From contig CABUXV010000042.1 in the NCBI GenBank assembly GCA_902495595.1, forward strand, positions 1-11,438: DNA of 11,438 nucleotides. Reading direction: 5' to 3'. The position numbers and the translations under genes were made by a program. Below, in pieces: positions 1 to 5,649 of the stretch (the stretch's first letter is position 1; the number at the start of each line of letters is the position of its first letter). This DNA is from an uncultured Eubacterium sp. Lineage in GTDB: Bacteria; Bacillota; Clostridia; Peptostreptococcales; Anaerovoracaceae. The notes under the pieces were generated by a model that worked only from the letters and a program-made list of their open reading frames with translations, was not told the origin of the DNA and did no database searches.

Positions 1-1190
1 AGATGAAAGGCATGAAAGAACCTTACAGAATAACAGATGCGGATGGAGTATATCTTTACACTGAAGACAATAAGATGATAGACTCGGTTTCATCCTGGTG
101 GAGCATGATACACGGATACAAACATCCGGAAATCAATGGGGCGATAAAGGCTCAGGCAGATAAATTTTCCCATGTAATGATGGGAGGGCTTACCCATGAT
201 ACGGCATTAAACCTTGCTTCAAAGTTAAAGCATTGGCTGCCCGGCGACCTTGATTACTGTTTCTTTTCTGATTCGGGAAGCGTAGGAGTTGAAGTGGCGC
301 TGAAAATGGCTCTTCAATATTACGTAAACTGCGGAAGACCTGAGAAAAAGAAAGTCCTCGCGCTTCAAAACGCCTATCACGGCGATACTTTTAAGGCAAT
401 GGAAGTAGGTGATGATGAAGATTATCATTTTATAATGGAAGTTTTCGGAAAGAAAAAGGATGTGATAAATATTCCTGTGGAAGTAAGAGCCTTAGAGGAG
501 GCGTTTGAAAAGTACGGCAGTCAGCTCAACTGTTTTATAGCAGAACCGCTTTTACAGGGGGCGGGAGGAATGTTGATGTACGGTATTGAATTCTTGAAAA
601 GAGCAAGGCAGCTCTGCGATGAATACGATGTGCTGCTCGTATTCGACGAAGTTGCAACAGGATTTGGACGTACGGGAAACCGGTTTGCGGCAGATCTGGT
701 GCTTCCCGATATTTTAGTTTTGGGGAAAGCTCTTACAGGGGGATACATAGGTCATGCCGTTACCGTTGCAAATCACAAAGTATATGACGGGTTTTACAGC
801 GATGAACAGGGCAAGGCCCTTATGCACGGACCAACTTTTATGGGGAATGCTTTGGCATGCAGCGCAGCTTTAAAATCAATAGAGATTTTTGAAAGAGACA
901 ATTACATGGACAAGGTAAGACGCATAGAGGAAATTACACGACGGGAAATAGGCGGGTTCAGACATCCTTGCATAAAGGAAGTAAGAATTATGGGAGCCTG
1001 CGTATGTATTGAGGTTTACGATGAAAATGTTTTAAATGGTTTTCAGGAGTTTGCGTATGAAAGAGGAGTTTTCAGCAGACCGTTTCTGAAATTTATGTAT
1101 GCAATGGTACCGTATATTATAACTGAGGCACAGCTGATTCAAGTGCTGGATACCATGAAGAGCTGGTTCTTATCGGAAGCTATGAGCTGA
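1..1190 (+). CDS. bioA: Adenosylmethionine-8-amino-7-oxononanoate aminotransferase, 5'-truncated by window edge
   Basis: BioA is a PLP-dependent class III aminotransferase that makes 7,8-diaminopelargonate in biotin synthesis, using S-adenosylmethionine as amino donor. Visible marks, counting from the ATG at position 3: SSWWSMIHGYKHPEI (30-44), a DSGSVGVEVALKMA PLP-phosphate region (90-103), NAYHGDT (123-129), FDEVATGFGRTG with PLP-ring Asp215 (214-225), the Schiff-base lysine K242 in LGKALTGG, and HGPTFMGNALACSAA (275-289). The first ATG is probably internal. Family members have about 30 more residues ending in a W-H-P-[YF]-T-Q-M-K block, and here the frame opens directly into M-K-G. The two bases before it (ag) would fit a Gln codon, cag. 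The catalytic Lys is at 242 here against 274 in E. coli, which also implies about 30 missing residues. The true start therefore lies left of the window. The 3' end overlaps the convergent GIY-YIG gene by 52 bp. Confidence 0.93.
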   Translation, partial: MKGMKEPYRITDADGVYLYTEDNKMIDSVSSWWSMIHGYKHPEINGAIKAQADKFSHVMMGGLTHDTALNLASKLKHWLPGDLDYCFFSDSGSVGVEVALKMALQYYVNCGRPEKKKVLALQNAYHGDTFKAMEVGDDEDYHFIMEVFGKKKDVINIPVEVRALEEAFEKYGSQLNCFIAEPLLQGAGGMLMYGIEFLKRARQLCDEYDVLLVFDEVATGFGRTGNRFAADLVLPDILVLGKALTGGYIGHAVTVANHKVYDGFYSDEQGKALMHGPTFMGNALACSAALKSIEIFERDNYMDKVRRIEEITRREIGGFRHPCIKEVRIMGACVCIEVYDENVLNGFQEFAYERGVFSRPFLKFMYAMVPYIITEAQLIQVLDTMKSWFLSEAMS

Positions 1191-1453
1191 CGTTTTTTTT
1201 CTGCGCTTAATTTTTTTATGGCTGCTTCCCGTCTTGTGGCTGAAGATTTATCGGGGAGAAATTCCACATAGACGGCAGATACGGGGAGTCTGCCCCTTGT
1301 ATATTTTGCTCCTTTGCCGGAATTATGTACGGACAGACGCTTTTTCAAATTGTTGGTCCAGCCCGTGTATAAAGTACCGTCGCCGCAGAGAAGAATATAT
1401 ACGCAGGGACTGTCCGCGGTTTGTTTTTTATCGGATTGTTTATCTTTTATCAT
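1139..1453 (-). CDS. GIY-YIG nuclease-superfamily protein (UPF0213/YhbQ-like)
   Basis: A 104-residue protein with a single GIY-YIG domain, the usual size for the small stand-alone UPF0213 group. Visible motifs: VYIL (18-21, the GIY strand), YTGWTNNLKKRL (29-40, the YIG strand with Arg39), HNSGKGAKYTRGRLPV (43-58), and REAAIKKL with the candidate metal-binding Glu76. These are the positions expected of an intact domain. The family's role is uncertain; structure-specific DNA cleavage or repair is usually inferred. The short Lys-rich N-terminus (1-15) and the tail after residue 93 look unconserved. The ATG at 1453 is the only convincing start: an in-frame stop lies upstream and no Shine-Dalgarno is visible. 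A good promoter sits immediately upstream, so a leaderless mRNA is possible. The gene converges on bioA and overlaps its last 52 bp. Confidence 0.85.
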   Translation of the reverse strand: MIKDKQSDKKQTADSPCVYILLCGDGTLYTGWTNNLKKRLSVHNSGKGAKYTRGRLPVSAVYVEFLPDKSSATRREAAIKKLSAEKKRQLIASDKNQLFMVSST

Positions 1454-1459
1454 AAATGA

Positions 1460-1488
1460 ATTATCGGCGGAAACATCTGTAAAGTCAA
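1460..1488 (-). promoter_or_regulatory. Sigma-70-type promoter of the GIY-YIG gene
   Basis: Read on the minus strand, TTGACT (1488-1483) and GATAAT (1465-1460) are separated by exactly 17 bp, with five of six consensus matches at each element. The predicted transcription start falls within a base or two of the ATG at 1453, which implies a leaderless or nearly leaderless transcript. Confidence 0.55.
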
Positions 1489-1534
1489 GGCTAAAAAGAA
1501 TTGCCTATTAACGATACGATTGGCGCTTGGGGTG

Positions 1535-1563
1535 CTGACTAACTTGACTAAGTATGTTATAAT
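1535..1563 (+). promoter_or_regulatory. Extended -10 promoter of the flavodiiron-nfo unit
   Basis: A perfect TATAAT at 1558-1563 is preceded by TG-N (TG at 1555-1556), forming an extended -10. A 17-bp spacer leads back to CTGACT (1535-1540), a four-of-six -35. Transcription would start near 1570, giving a leader of about 53 nt to the GTG at 1623. A TTGACT at 1544-1549 is only 8 bp from the -10 and cannot be its -35. Confidence 0.6.
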
Positions 1564-1609
1564 TAACTGGAAAATCAGATGGATGATAAATGGATAAATT
1601 ATATATTAC

Positions 1610-1616
1610 AGGAGGG
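1610..1616 (+). promoter_or_regulatory. Ribosome binding site that decides the flavodiiron start
   Basis: AGGAGGG at 1610-1616 lies 6 nt before GTG 1623, an ideal Shine-Dalgarno spacing. The in-frame ATG at 1590 has no comparable site. The site lies within the reading frame that opens at 1590, so using the upstream ATG would translate through it. Confidence 0.8.
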
Positions 1617-1622
1617 ATTAAA

Positions 1623-2948
1623 GTGGTAAAAAAAGTTACAGACAGCGTTGTATATATCGGAGCAGATGACCATGAGCTGGACTTATTTGAAGGTCACTAT
1701 ATAGTGCCTAACGGAATGGCATACAATTCGTATGCGGTGCTTGGAGATAAAACCGCAGTAATAGATACTATAGATAAAAGCAAGACGGAAGAATGGCTTT
1801 CCAATGTGGAAGAAGTGTTTGGAGGAAAGGCTCCCGACTATTTGATAGTTCAGCATATGGAACCTGACCATTCCGCATCTATAGAGGCTTTTGCAGAAAA
1901 ATACAAGGATACTGTTATCGTTGGAAACAAGAAAACTTTCCGTATGATAGGACAGTTTTTCCCGGGGCTTAATATAGAACATACTTTAGAGGTTGACAAT
2001 GGCGATACTTTGGATTTGGGAAGCAGAAGCCTGAGCTTTTTATTTGCGCCTATGGTTCACTGGCCTGAAGTCATGATGACGTATGACTCGGCTGATAAAA
2101 TTGTTTTTTCCGCAGATGCTTTCGGAAAGTTCGGCGCGCTGGATACTGAAGAAGACTGGGCATGTGAAGCAAGACGATATTATATAGGAATTGTCGGAAA
2201 GTACGGAGCTCAGGTACAGAGTGTGCTTAAAGCGATTGAAAAACTCGACATAGATATAATATGTCCGCTGCATGGTCCTGTATTAAATGAAAACTTAGGG
2301 TATTATATTGATCTATACGATACATGGTCAAGCTATACTCCGGAATCAGAAGGTGTATGTATATGCTATACTTCCGTTTACGGAAACACTAAGAAAGCTG
2401 TGGAAATGCTTAAAGCTGAGCTTGAGAAAAAAGGCGTTGAGGTTGTCGTAAGCGATTTAGCAAGGTGCGATATGGCAGAAGCTGTTGAAGATGCGTTCAG
2501 ATACGACAGGCTTGTTCTGGCAACGACTACCTATAACGGAGACATATTCCCGTATATGAGACATTTTATAGACGCTTTGAAAGAGAGAAATTTCCAGAAC
2601 AGGTCTGTATCGTTTATAGAAAACGGCTCATGGGGACCTACTGCAATGCGTGTGATGAAAGCTGAGCTTGAAAAATCCAAGAACCTAAAAATATCCGAAA
2701 ACAATGTTACGATTAAATCGGCATTAAACGATGAATCTATCGGTCAGATAAAAGCTTTGGCAGGTGAGATATGTCAGTGCTATAAAGGAATGACCGGTGA
2801 GGGAAGCTGTGAAATTCCTCAGGAGAAAAAAAGCAAGGGCTTCGTATGCGATATATGCGGTTATATATATGAAGGCGATACATTGCCTGAGGATTTCGTA
2901 TGTCCTATATGTAAGGTGGGAGCGGATAAGTTTTCGCCTGTTGAATAG
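1623..2948 (+). CDS. Flavodiiron protein with C-terminal short rubredoxin domain
   Basis: Flavodiiron proteins are cytosolic enzymes that reduce O2 to water and/or NO to N2O, protecting anaerobes. Numbering is from the GTG start (441 residues). The N-terminal metallo-beta-lactamase-fold half carries all diiron ligands: H78-x-E80-x-D82-H83, H146 in VHWPE, D165 in FSADAFG and H217 in PLHGP. The flavodoxin half has the FMN phosphate loop YTSVYGNT (249-256) and TTYNGD. The last 35 residues form a rubredoxin with C409-x2-C412 and C427-x2-C430. The 14 residues between the two pairs are far fewer than in classical rubredoxin, so this is a short-loop type. The D165-H217 interval (51 residues) is also shorter than the X60 I recall for the family. 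The fused rubredoxin resembles E. coli flavorubredoxin and should supply electrons to FMN. I chose the GTG because of AGGAGGG six bases upstream; the in-frame ATG at 1590 would add 11 residues. nfo follows after 54 bp without a terminator. Which gas is the substrate cannot be told from sequence. Confidence 0.93.
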   Translation: MVKKVTDSVVYIGADDHELDLFEGHYIVPNGMAYNSYAVLGDKTAVIDTIDKSKTEEWLSNVEEVFGGKAPDYLIVQHMEPDHSASIEAFAEKYKDTVIVGNKKTFRMIGQFFPGLNIEHTLEVDNGDTLDLGSRSLSFLFAPMVHWPEVMMTYDSADKIVFSADAFGKFGALDTEEDWACEARRYYIGIVGKYGAQVQSVLKAIEKLDIDIICPLHGPVLNENLGYYIDLYDTWSSYTPESEGVCICYTSVYGNTKKAVEMLKAELEKKGVEVVVSDLARCDMAEAVEDAFRYDRLVLATTTYNGDIFPYMRHFIDALKERNFQNRSVSFIENGSWGPTAMRVMKAELEKSKNLKISENNVTIKSALNDESIGQIKALAGEICQCYKGMTGEGSCEIPQEKKSKGFVCDICGYIYEGDTLPEDFVCPICKVGADKFSPVE

Positions 2949-3002
2949 ATTTAATATTTAAAGAAACAGTGTGCCGTAAAAGGCGGCGCCGGGAGGAGAG
3001 AT

Positions 3003-3839
3003 ATGCTGCATATAGGCTGTCATTTGTCGTCGGTAAAGGGGTTTGAAAATATGGGGAAGCAGGCTCTGTCCATAGGGGCGGATACTTTTCAGTTTTTTAC
3101 GAGAAATCCCAGAGGCGGAAAAGCCAAAGCTATAGATGAACAGGATATTGAGAAATTTTTATCGCTGGCAGAGGAGAATAATTTTGCAAAGCTCGTAGCT
3201 CATGCGCCCTATACGCTCAATCCGTGCTCGGCTGCGGAAAAGGTCCGGGAGTTTGCATATGCTGCAATGGCAGATGATATGAAGCGGATGGAATTGATTC
3301 CCGGAAACTATTACAATTTTCATCCCGGAAGTCATGTGGGGCAGGGTGTGGAAAAAGGAATAGAGCTTATAGTCGAGCTTTTGAATAATATAATCACACC
3401 GGAGCAAAGCACTATTATACTGCTGGAGACCATGGCGGGAAAGGGCAGCGAGATAGGCGGAAAGTTTGAAGAACTAAAGGCAATTATCGACGGCGTTGAG
3501 ATAAAGGACAAGATAGGCGTCTGCATGGACACATGTCATGTAAGCGATGCGGGATATGATATAAAAAATGATATAGACGGAGTTCTTTTACAGTTTGACA
3601 ATATCATAGGATTGGAAAAATTACGTGCATTGCATATTAACGATAGTCAAAACGAACTGGGAGCTCATAAGGACAGGCATGCCAAAATAGGCGAAGGGTT
3701 CTTAGGACTTGACGGAATATCAGGAGTTATAAATCATCCGAAACTCAAAGGGCTGCCGTGCATACTGGAAACGCCGAATGAGCTTGACGGCTATGCAAGA
3801 GAAATAAAAATGCTTAAAGACGTTTATGAAGAAAATTAA
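3003..3839 (+). CDS. nfo: Deoxyribonuclease IV (endonuclease IV, AP endonuclease)
   Basis: Endonuclease IV cuts 5' of abasic sites and removes 3'-blocking groups in base-excision repair, using a trinuclear zinc centre in a TIM barrel. The 278 residues match the normal family length. All nine expected zinc ligands are visible: H67 (HAPYTLN), H107 (NFHPGSH), E142 (LLETMAG), D176 and H179 (CMDTCHVSDAGYD), H211 (ALHINDS), D224 and H226 (HKDRHAKIGEG) and E256 (ILETPNE). The start is supported by GGAGG at 2992-2996, six bases before the ATG. The gene lies 54 bp downstream of the flavodiiron gene on the same strand, with no clear terminator or promoter between them, so the two are probably cotranscribed. 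That would couple oxygen or NO removal to repair of the resulting base damage. A strong hairpin terminator follows directly. Confidence 0.96.
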   Translation: MLHIGCHLSSVKGFENMGKQALSIGADTFQFFTRNPRGGKAKAIDEQDIEKFLSLAEENNFAKLVAHAPYTLNPCSAAEKVREFAYAAMADDMKRMELIPGNYYNFHPGSHVGQGVEKGIELIVELLNNIITPEQSTIILLETMAGKGSEIGGKFEELKAIIDGVEIKDKIGVCMDTCHVSDAGYDIKNDIDGVLLQFDNIIGLEKLRALHINDSQNELGAHKDRHAKIGEGFLGLDGISGVINHPKLKGLPCILETPNELDGYAREIKMLKDVYEEN

Positions 3840-3844
3840 AAAAG

Positions 3845-3886
3845 ACAGCTGCATTTAAGAGGAATCCTTAAAGCAGCTGTTTTTTT
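3845..3886 (+). terminator. Intrinsic terminator after nfo, probably bidirectional
   Basis: ACAGCTGC (3845-3852) pairs with GCAGCTGT (3873-3880). The stem continues as TTTAAG (3854-3859) with CTTAAA (3867-3872) past a single bulged A, and is followed by a run of seven T (3880-3886). On the other strand the hairpin is followed by one C and then six T (from 3838-3843), so it can also end transcripts arriving from the CDF gene. Confidence 0.85.
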
Positions 3887-3891
3887 ATATA

Positions 3892-4008
3892 GGAAATCTC
3901 GTTTTGCGAAATTTCCGTATACTTCAAAGAAAGTACCCTGCGAAGCGTCGCCCCCCTGCGGGCGACATATGTGCAAAGGAATCTCCGATTCCGTTATTCC
4001 GCTTTTTT
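3892..4008. repeat. Hairpin-rich intergenic element
   Basis: Three small perfect-arm inverted repeats lie in a row: GGAAAT/ATTTCC (3892-3897 with 3911-3916), GTCGCCC/GGGCGAC (3947-3953 with 3960-3966, 6-nt loop) and GGAATC/GATTCC (3978-3983 with 3987-3992, 3-nt loop). A T6 run ends the element at 4003-4008. CCCTGCG is also repeated directly at 3937 and 3954. The GC-rich middle contrasts with its AT-rich surroundings. It could be a dispersed palindromic repeat or a second terminator region; no coding potential is apparent. Confidence 0.4.
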
Positions 4009-4044
4009 ATATGAATATCGGTGGAACGAAATAAAACTGAGGCG

Positions 4045-5283
4045 TCAGCATTTTTCTTCTCCGCCCAGATTGGTATACGCTTTGTCAAAAGTTATAATGA
4101 CAAAATATTTCTGAGCGTCTTCGTGTTTTTCGTTTCCCGGTTCTGAAATATCGTCTTTACGGCTTTCCTGATTTACAGCGTCAAGTGCGATTTGCTGTAT
4201 TTCGCTTTCTGAAAGTTTGCATCTGTGATTCAAAACCACATCGAAGATTATATTTGTATGAGTAGGTCCTGGAACTATTCGGAAATCATGTATGCTTTCG
4301 ACTCCCTCAAGAGGAGAGAAAGCTTCTGATATAATGGCTTTCATTTTGGTGATAAGCGGGTCGTTTGTTTTTATTGGGTCCATATGTATGACAAATTCTA
4401 TGTTCAGAGACTCTTTGATGATTCTTTCAAGGTTGTCTGTCATATCGTGACTTTTCATAATATCGCCATCTGAATCAACTTCCACATGCATGGATGCGAA
4501 GATTTTGCCGGGACCGTAATTGTGCACCATAAGGTCGTGAATACCCAGAACTCCCGGCTCCTTTTTTGCAATTTCAACGATATTATTGACAAGGTCTTCA
4601 TCGGGAGCCTCTCCCAAAAGAGGACTGGAGGTCTCTCTTACAAGTTGAATTCCGGACCATAGGATAAACAAGGCGACCAGACATCCCATATAACCGTCTA
4701 TTTGTATATCAGCGGCTTTTCCGATTAACAGGCTTATGAGTACAACCGAGGTTGCGATAACATCATTTCTGCTGTCGGCCGCAGTTGCCATAAGCGTTAC
4801 GGACTTTATTTTTTTGCCTATACTTGTATTGAACAGAGACTGCCAGAGTTTTATCAATATGGCTATAATCAGGACTGCAACTGTAACGTAGCTGAATTCT
4901 ATAGGACTTGGATGTATTATCTTATCAACCGAACTTTTAAGCAGCTGAATTCCTATAACTATGATGAATATTGAAATAAAAAGTCCTGTTAAATACTCTA
5001 TCCTCGCATGTCCGTAAGGATGATTTTCATCTTCCGGCTGAGCGGCCAGTTTAAAGCCTACTAAGGTTATTATTGAGGAGGAAGCGTCAGCAAGATTATT
5101 TATACCGTCGGCGACTATGGCTATACTCTTTGATAGAATACCGACAAGTATCTTTATGATGCACAGCAGCAGATTCGATATGATGCCTACTGCGCCGGCG
5201 AACTTTCCGTATCTTTCCCTGACTTGAGGATCTCCTGTATTCTCATGGTCTTTTACAAAAATCCTAATCAGCAATTTACCCAT
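4045..5283 (-). CDS. Cation diffusion facilitator exporter, probably Mn2+-type, with duplicated C-terminal domain
   Basis: CDF proteins export divalent metal ions in exchange for protons across the cytoplasmic membrane. Hydrophobic segments cover roughly residues 28-215 (six expected helices). The transport site shows N62-x3-D66 in helix 2 (NNLAD) and D170-x3-D174 in helix 5 (DSRND). By family knowledge this Asn/Asp plus Asp/Asp set is seen in Mn2+ exporters of the MntE/MneP kind, not the Zn2+ type with His. HPYGH (88-92) lies in the usual loop. The protein has 412 residues against about 300 in simple CDFs. After the first cytoplasmic domain (about 227-305, GIHDLMVHNYGPG) comes a second, similar one (about 310-400, SIHDFRIVPGPTH). 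The ATG at 5283 lies 3 bp after the stop of the TSCPD gene, with AGGGGA as ribosome site inside that gene's end, so the two genes form an operon. Metal specificity is inferred. Confidence 0.9.
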   Translation of the reverse strand: MGKLLIRIFVKDHENTGDPQVRERYGKFAGAVGIISNLLLCIIKILVGILSKSIAIVADGINNLADASSSIITLVGFKLAAQPEDENHPYGHARIEYLTGLFISIFIIVIGIQLLKSSVDKIIHPSPIEFSYVTVAVLIIAILIKLWQSLFNTSIGKKIKSVTLMATAADSRNDVIATSVVLISLLIGKAADIQIDGYMGCLVALFILWSGIQLVRETSSPLLGEAPDEDLVNNIVEIAKKEPGVLGIHDLMVHNYGPGKIFASMHVEVDSDGDIMKSHDMTDNLERIIKESLNIEFVIHMDPIKTNDPLITKMKAIISEAFSPLEGVESIHDFRIVPGPTHTNIIFDVVLNHRCKLSESEIQQIALDAVNQESRKDDISEPGNEKHEDAQKYFVIITFDKAYTNLGGEEKC

Positions 5284-5286
5284 TTT

Positions 5287-5559
5287 TTATTTCCCCTGAT
5301 TTGCTTTTCTTTCCTGTTCTGCGGCATTGATTATCGCCTGGGCGAGCTGGTCAGAACAGGAAGTCTGCTTTAGTCCGCATTTTATACCAAGAAGCTTATC
5401 CTTGACCTGTTCTACGGTCATACCGTCAACTAAAGAAGAGATGGCTTTAAGATTGCCGTTGCATCCGCCGAGAAAATGTATATTTCTCACTATGTTGCCG
5501 TCTAGTTCAAATTCCAGCTTTGCGGGGCATACCCCCATAGGTGAAACATCGTATTTCAT
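5287..5559 (-). CDS. TSCPD domain protein (TIGR03905 type)
   Basis: A 90-residue protein matching the small stand-alone TSCPD family. It has CPAKLEFELDGNIVRNIHF, then GGCNGNLKAISSLVDGM, GIKCGLKQTSCSDQLAQAI and a short charged tail. The four cysteines C11, C33, C61 and C68 are at the conserved family positions and could bind a metal. The motif reads T-S-C-S-D instead of T-S-C-P-D. The same domain occurs at the C-terminus of some ribonucleotide reductases, but the role of the stand-alone protein is not established. AAGGAG (on the minus strand, 5576-5571) precedes the ATG by a rather long 11 nt. It is the first gene of a two-gene operon with the CDF exporter, so a link to metal or cofactor handling is plausible but is inference only. 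Confidence 0.85.
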   Translation of the reverse strand: MKYDVSPMGVCPAKLEFELDGNIVRNIHFLGGCNGNLKAISSLVDGMTVEQVKDKLLGIKCGLKQTSCSDQLAQAIINAAEQERKANQGK

Positions 5560-5579
5560 TGTTCTAAAATCTCCTTATC

Positions 5580-5608
5580 TTGCGTAGTTCTGATATTATA
5601 GGTATAAT
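5580..5608 (+). promoter_or_regulatory. Promoter of the DUF3048 gene
   Basis: A perfect -10 TATAAT (5603-5608) stands 17 bp from a weak -35 TTGCGT (5580-5585, three of six matches). The start would be near 5615, giving a leader of about 35 nt with AAAGGG before the ATG at 5650. It overlaps the opposing promoter of the TSCPD-CDF operon. Confidence 0.45.
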
Positions 5609-5614
5609 AATCAG
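5590..5614. repeat. Near-perfect palindrome over the divergent -10 elements
   Basis: The left arm CTGATATTATA (5590-5600) and the right arm TATAAT-A-ATCAG (5603-5614) are inverted repeats around a central GG, perfect except for one extra A at 5609. The core TATTATA-GG-TATAATA is fully symmetric. It is a candidate operator for a dimeric regulator of both transcription units. It may instead simply be the two -10 boxes back to back. Confidence 0.5.
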
Positions 5615-5622
5615 TATAACAA
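5595..5622 (-). promoter_or_regulatory. Promoter of the TSCPD-CDF operon
   Basis: On the minus strand, a -35 TTGTTA (5622-5617) and a perfect -10 TATAAT (5600-5595) are separated by 16 bp. Transcription would start near 5588, leaving a leader of about 29 nt. Only two bases separate this -10 from the -10 of the opposing promoter, so the two cannot easily be occupied at once. Confidence 0.45.
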
Positions 5623-5649
5623 ATAAGAACTGAAAGGGAAAGAAAAACT

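Noticed and set aside
3..5. ATG at position 3 as the true bioA start
   Set aside because: The family has about 30 more N-terminal residues, the M-K is inside the conserved T-Q-M-K block, and no ribosome site is visible within the window.
1544..1563. TTGACT plus TATAAT as the flavodiiron promoter
   Set aside because: Spacer is only 8 bp; CTGACT at 1535-1540 with a 17-bp spacer and the extended -10 is the workable reading.
2949..3002. Terminator or promoter between the flavodiiron gene and nfo
   Set aside because: The GGCGGCGCC stretch gives only a weak hairpin without a T-run, and no paired -35/-10 is visible.
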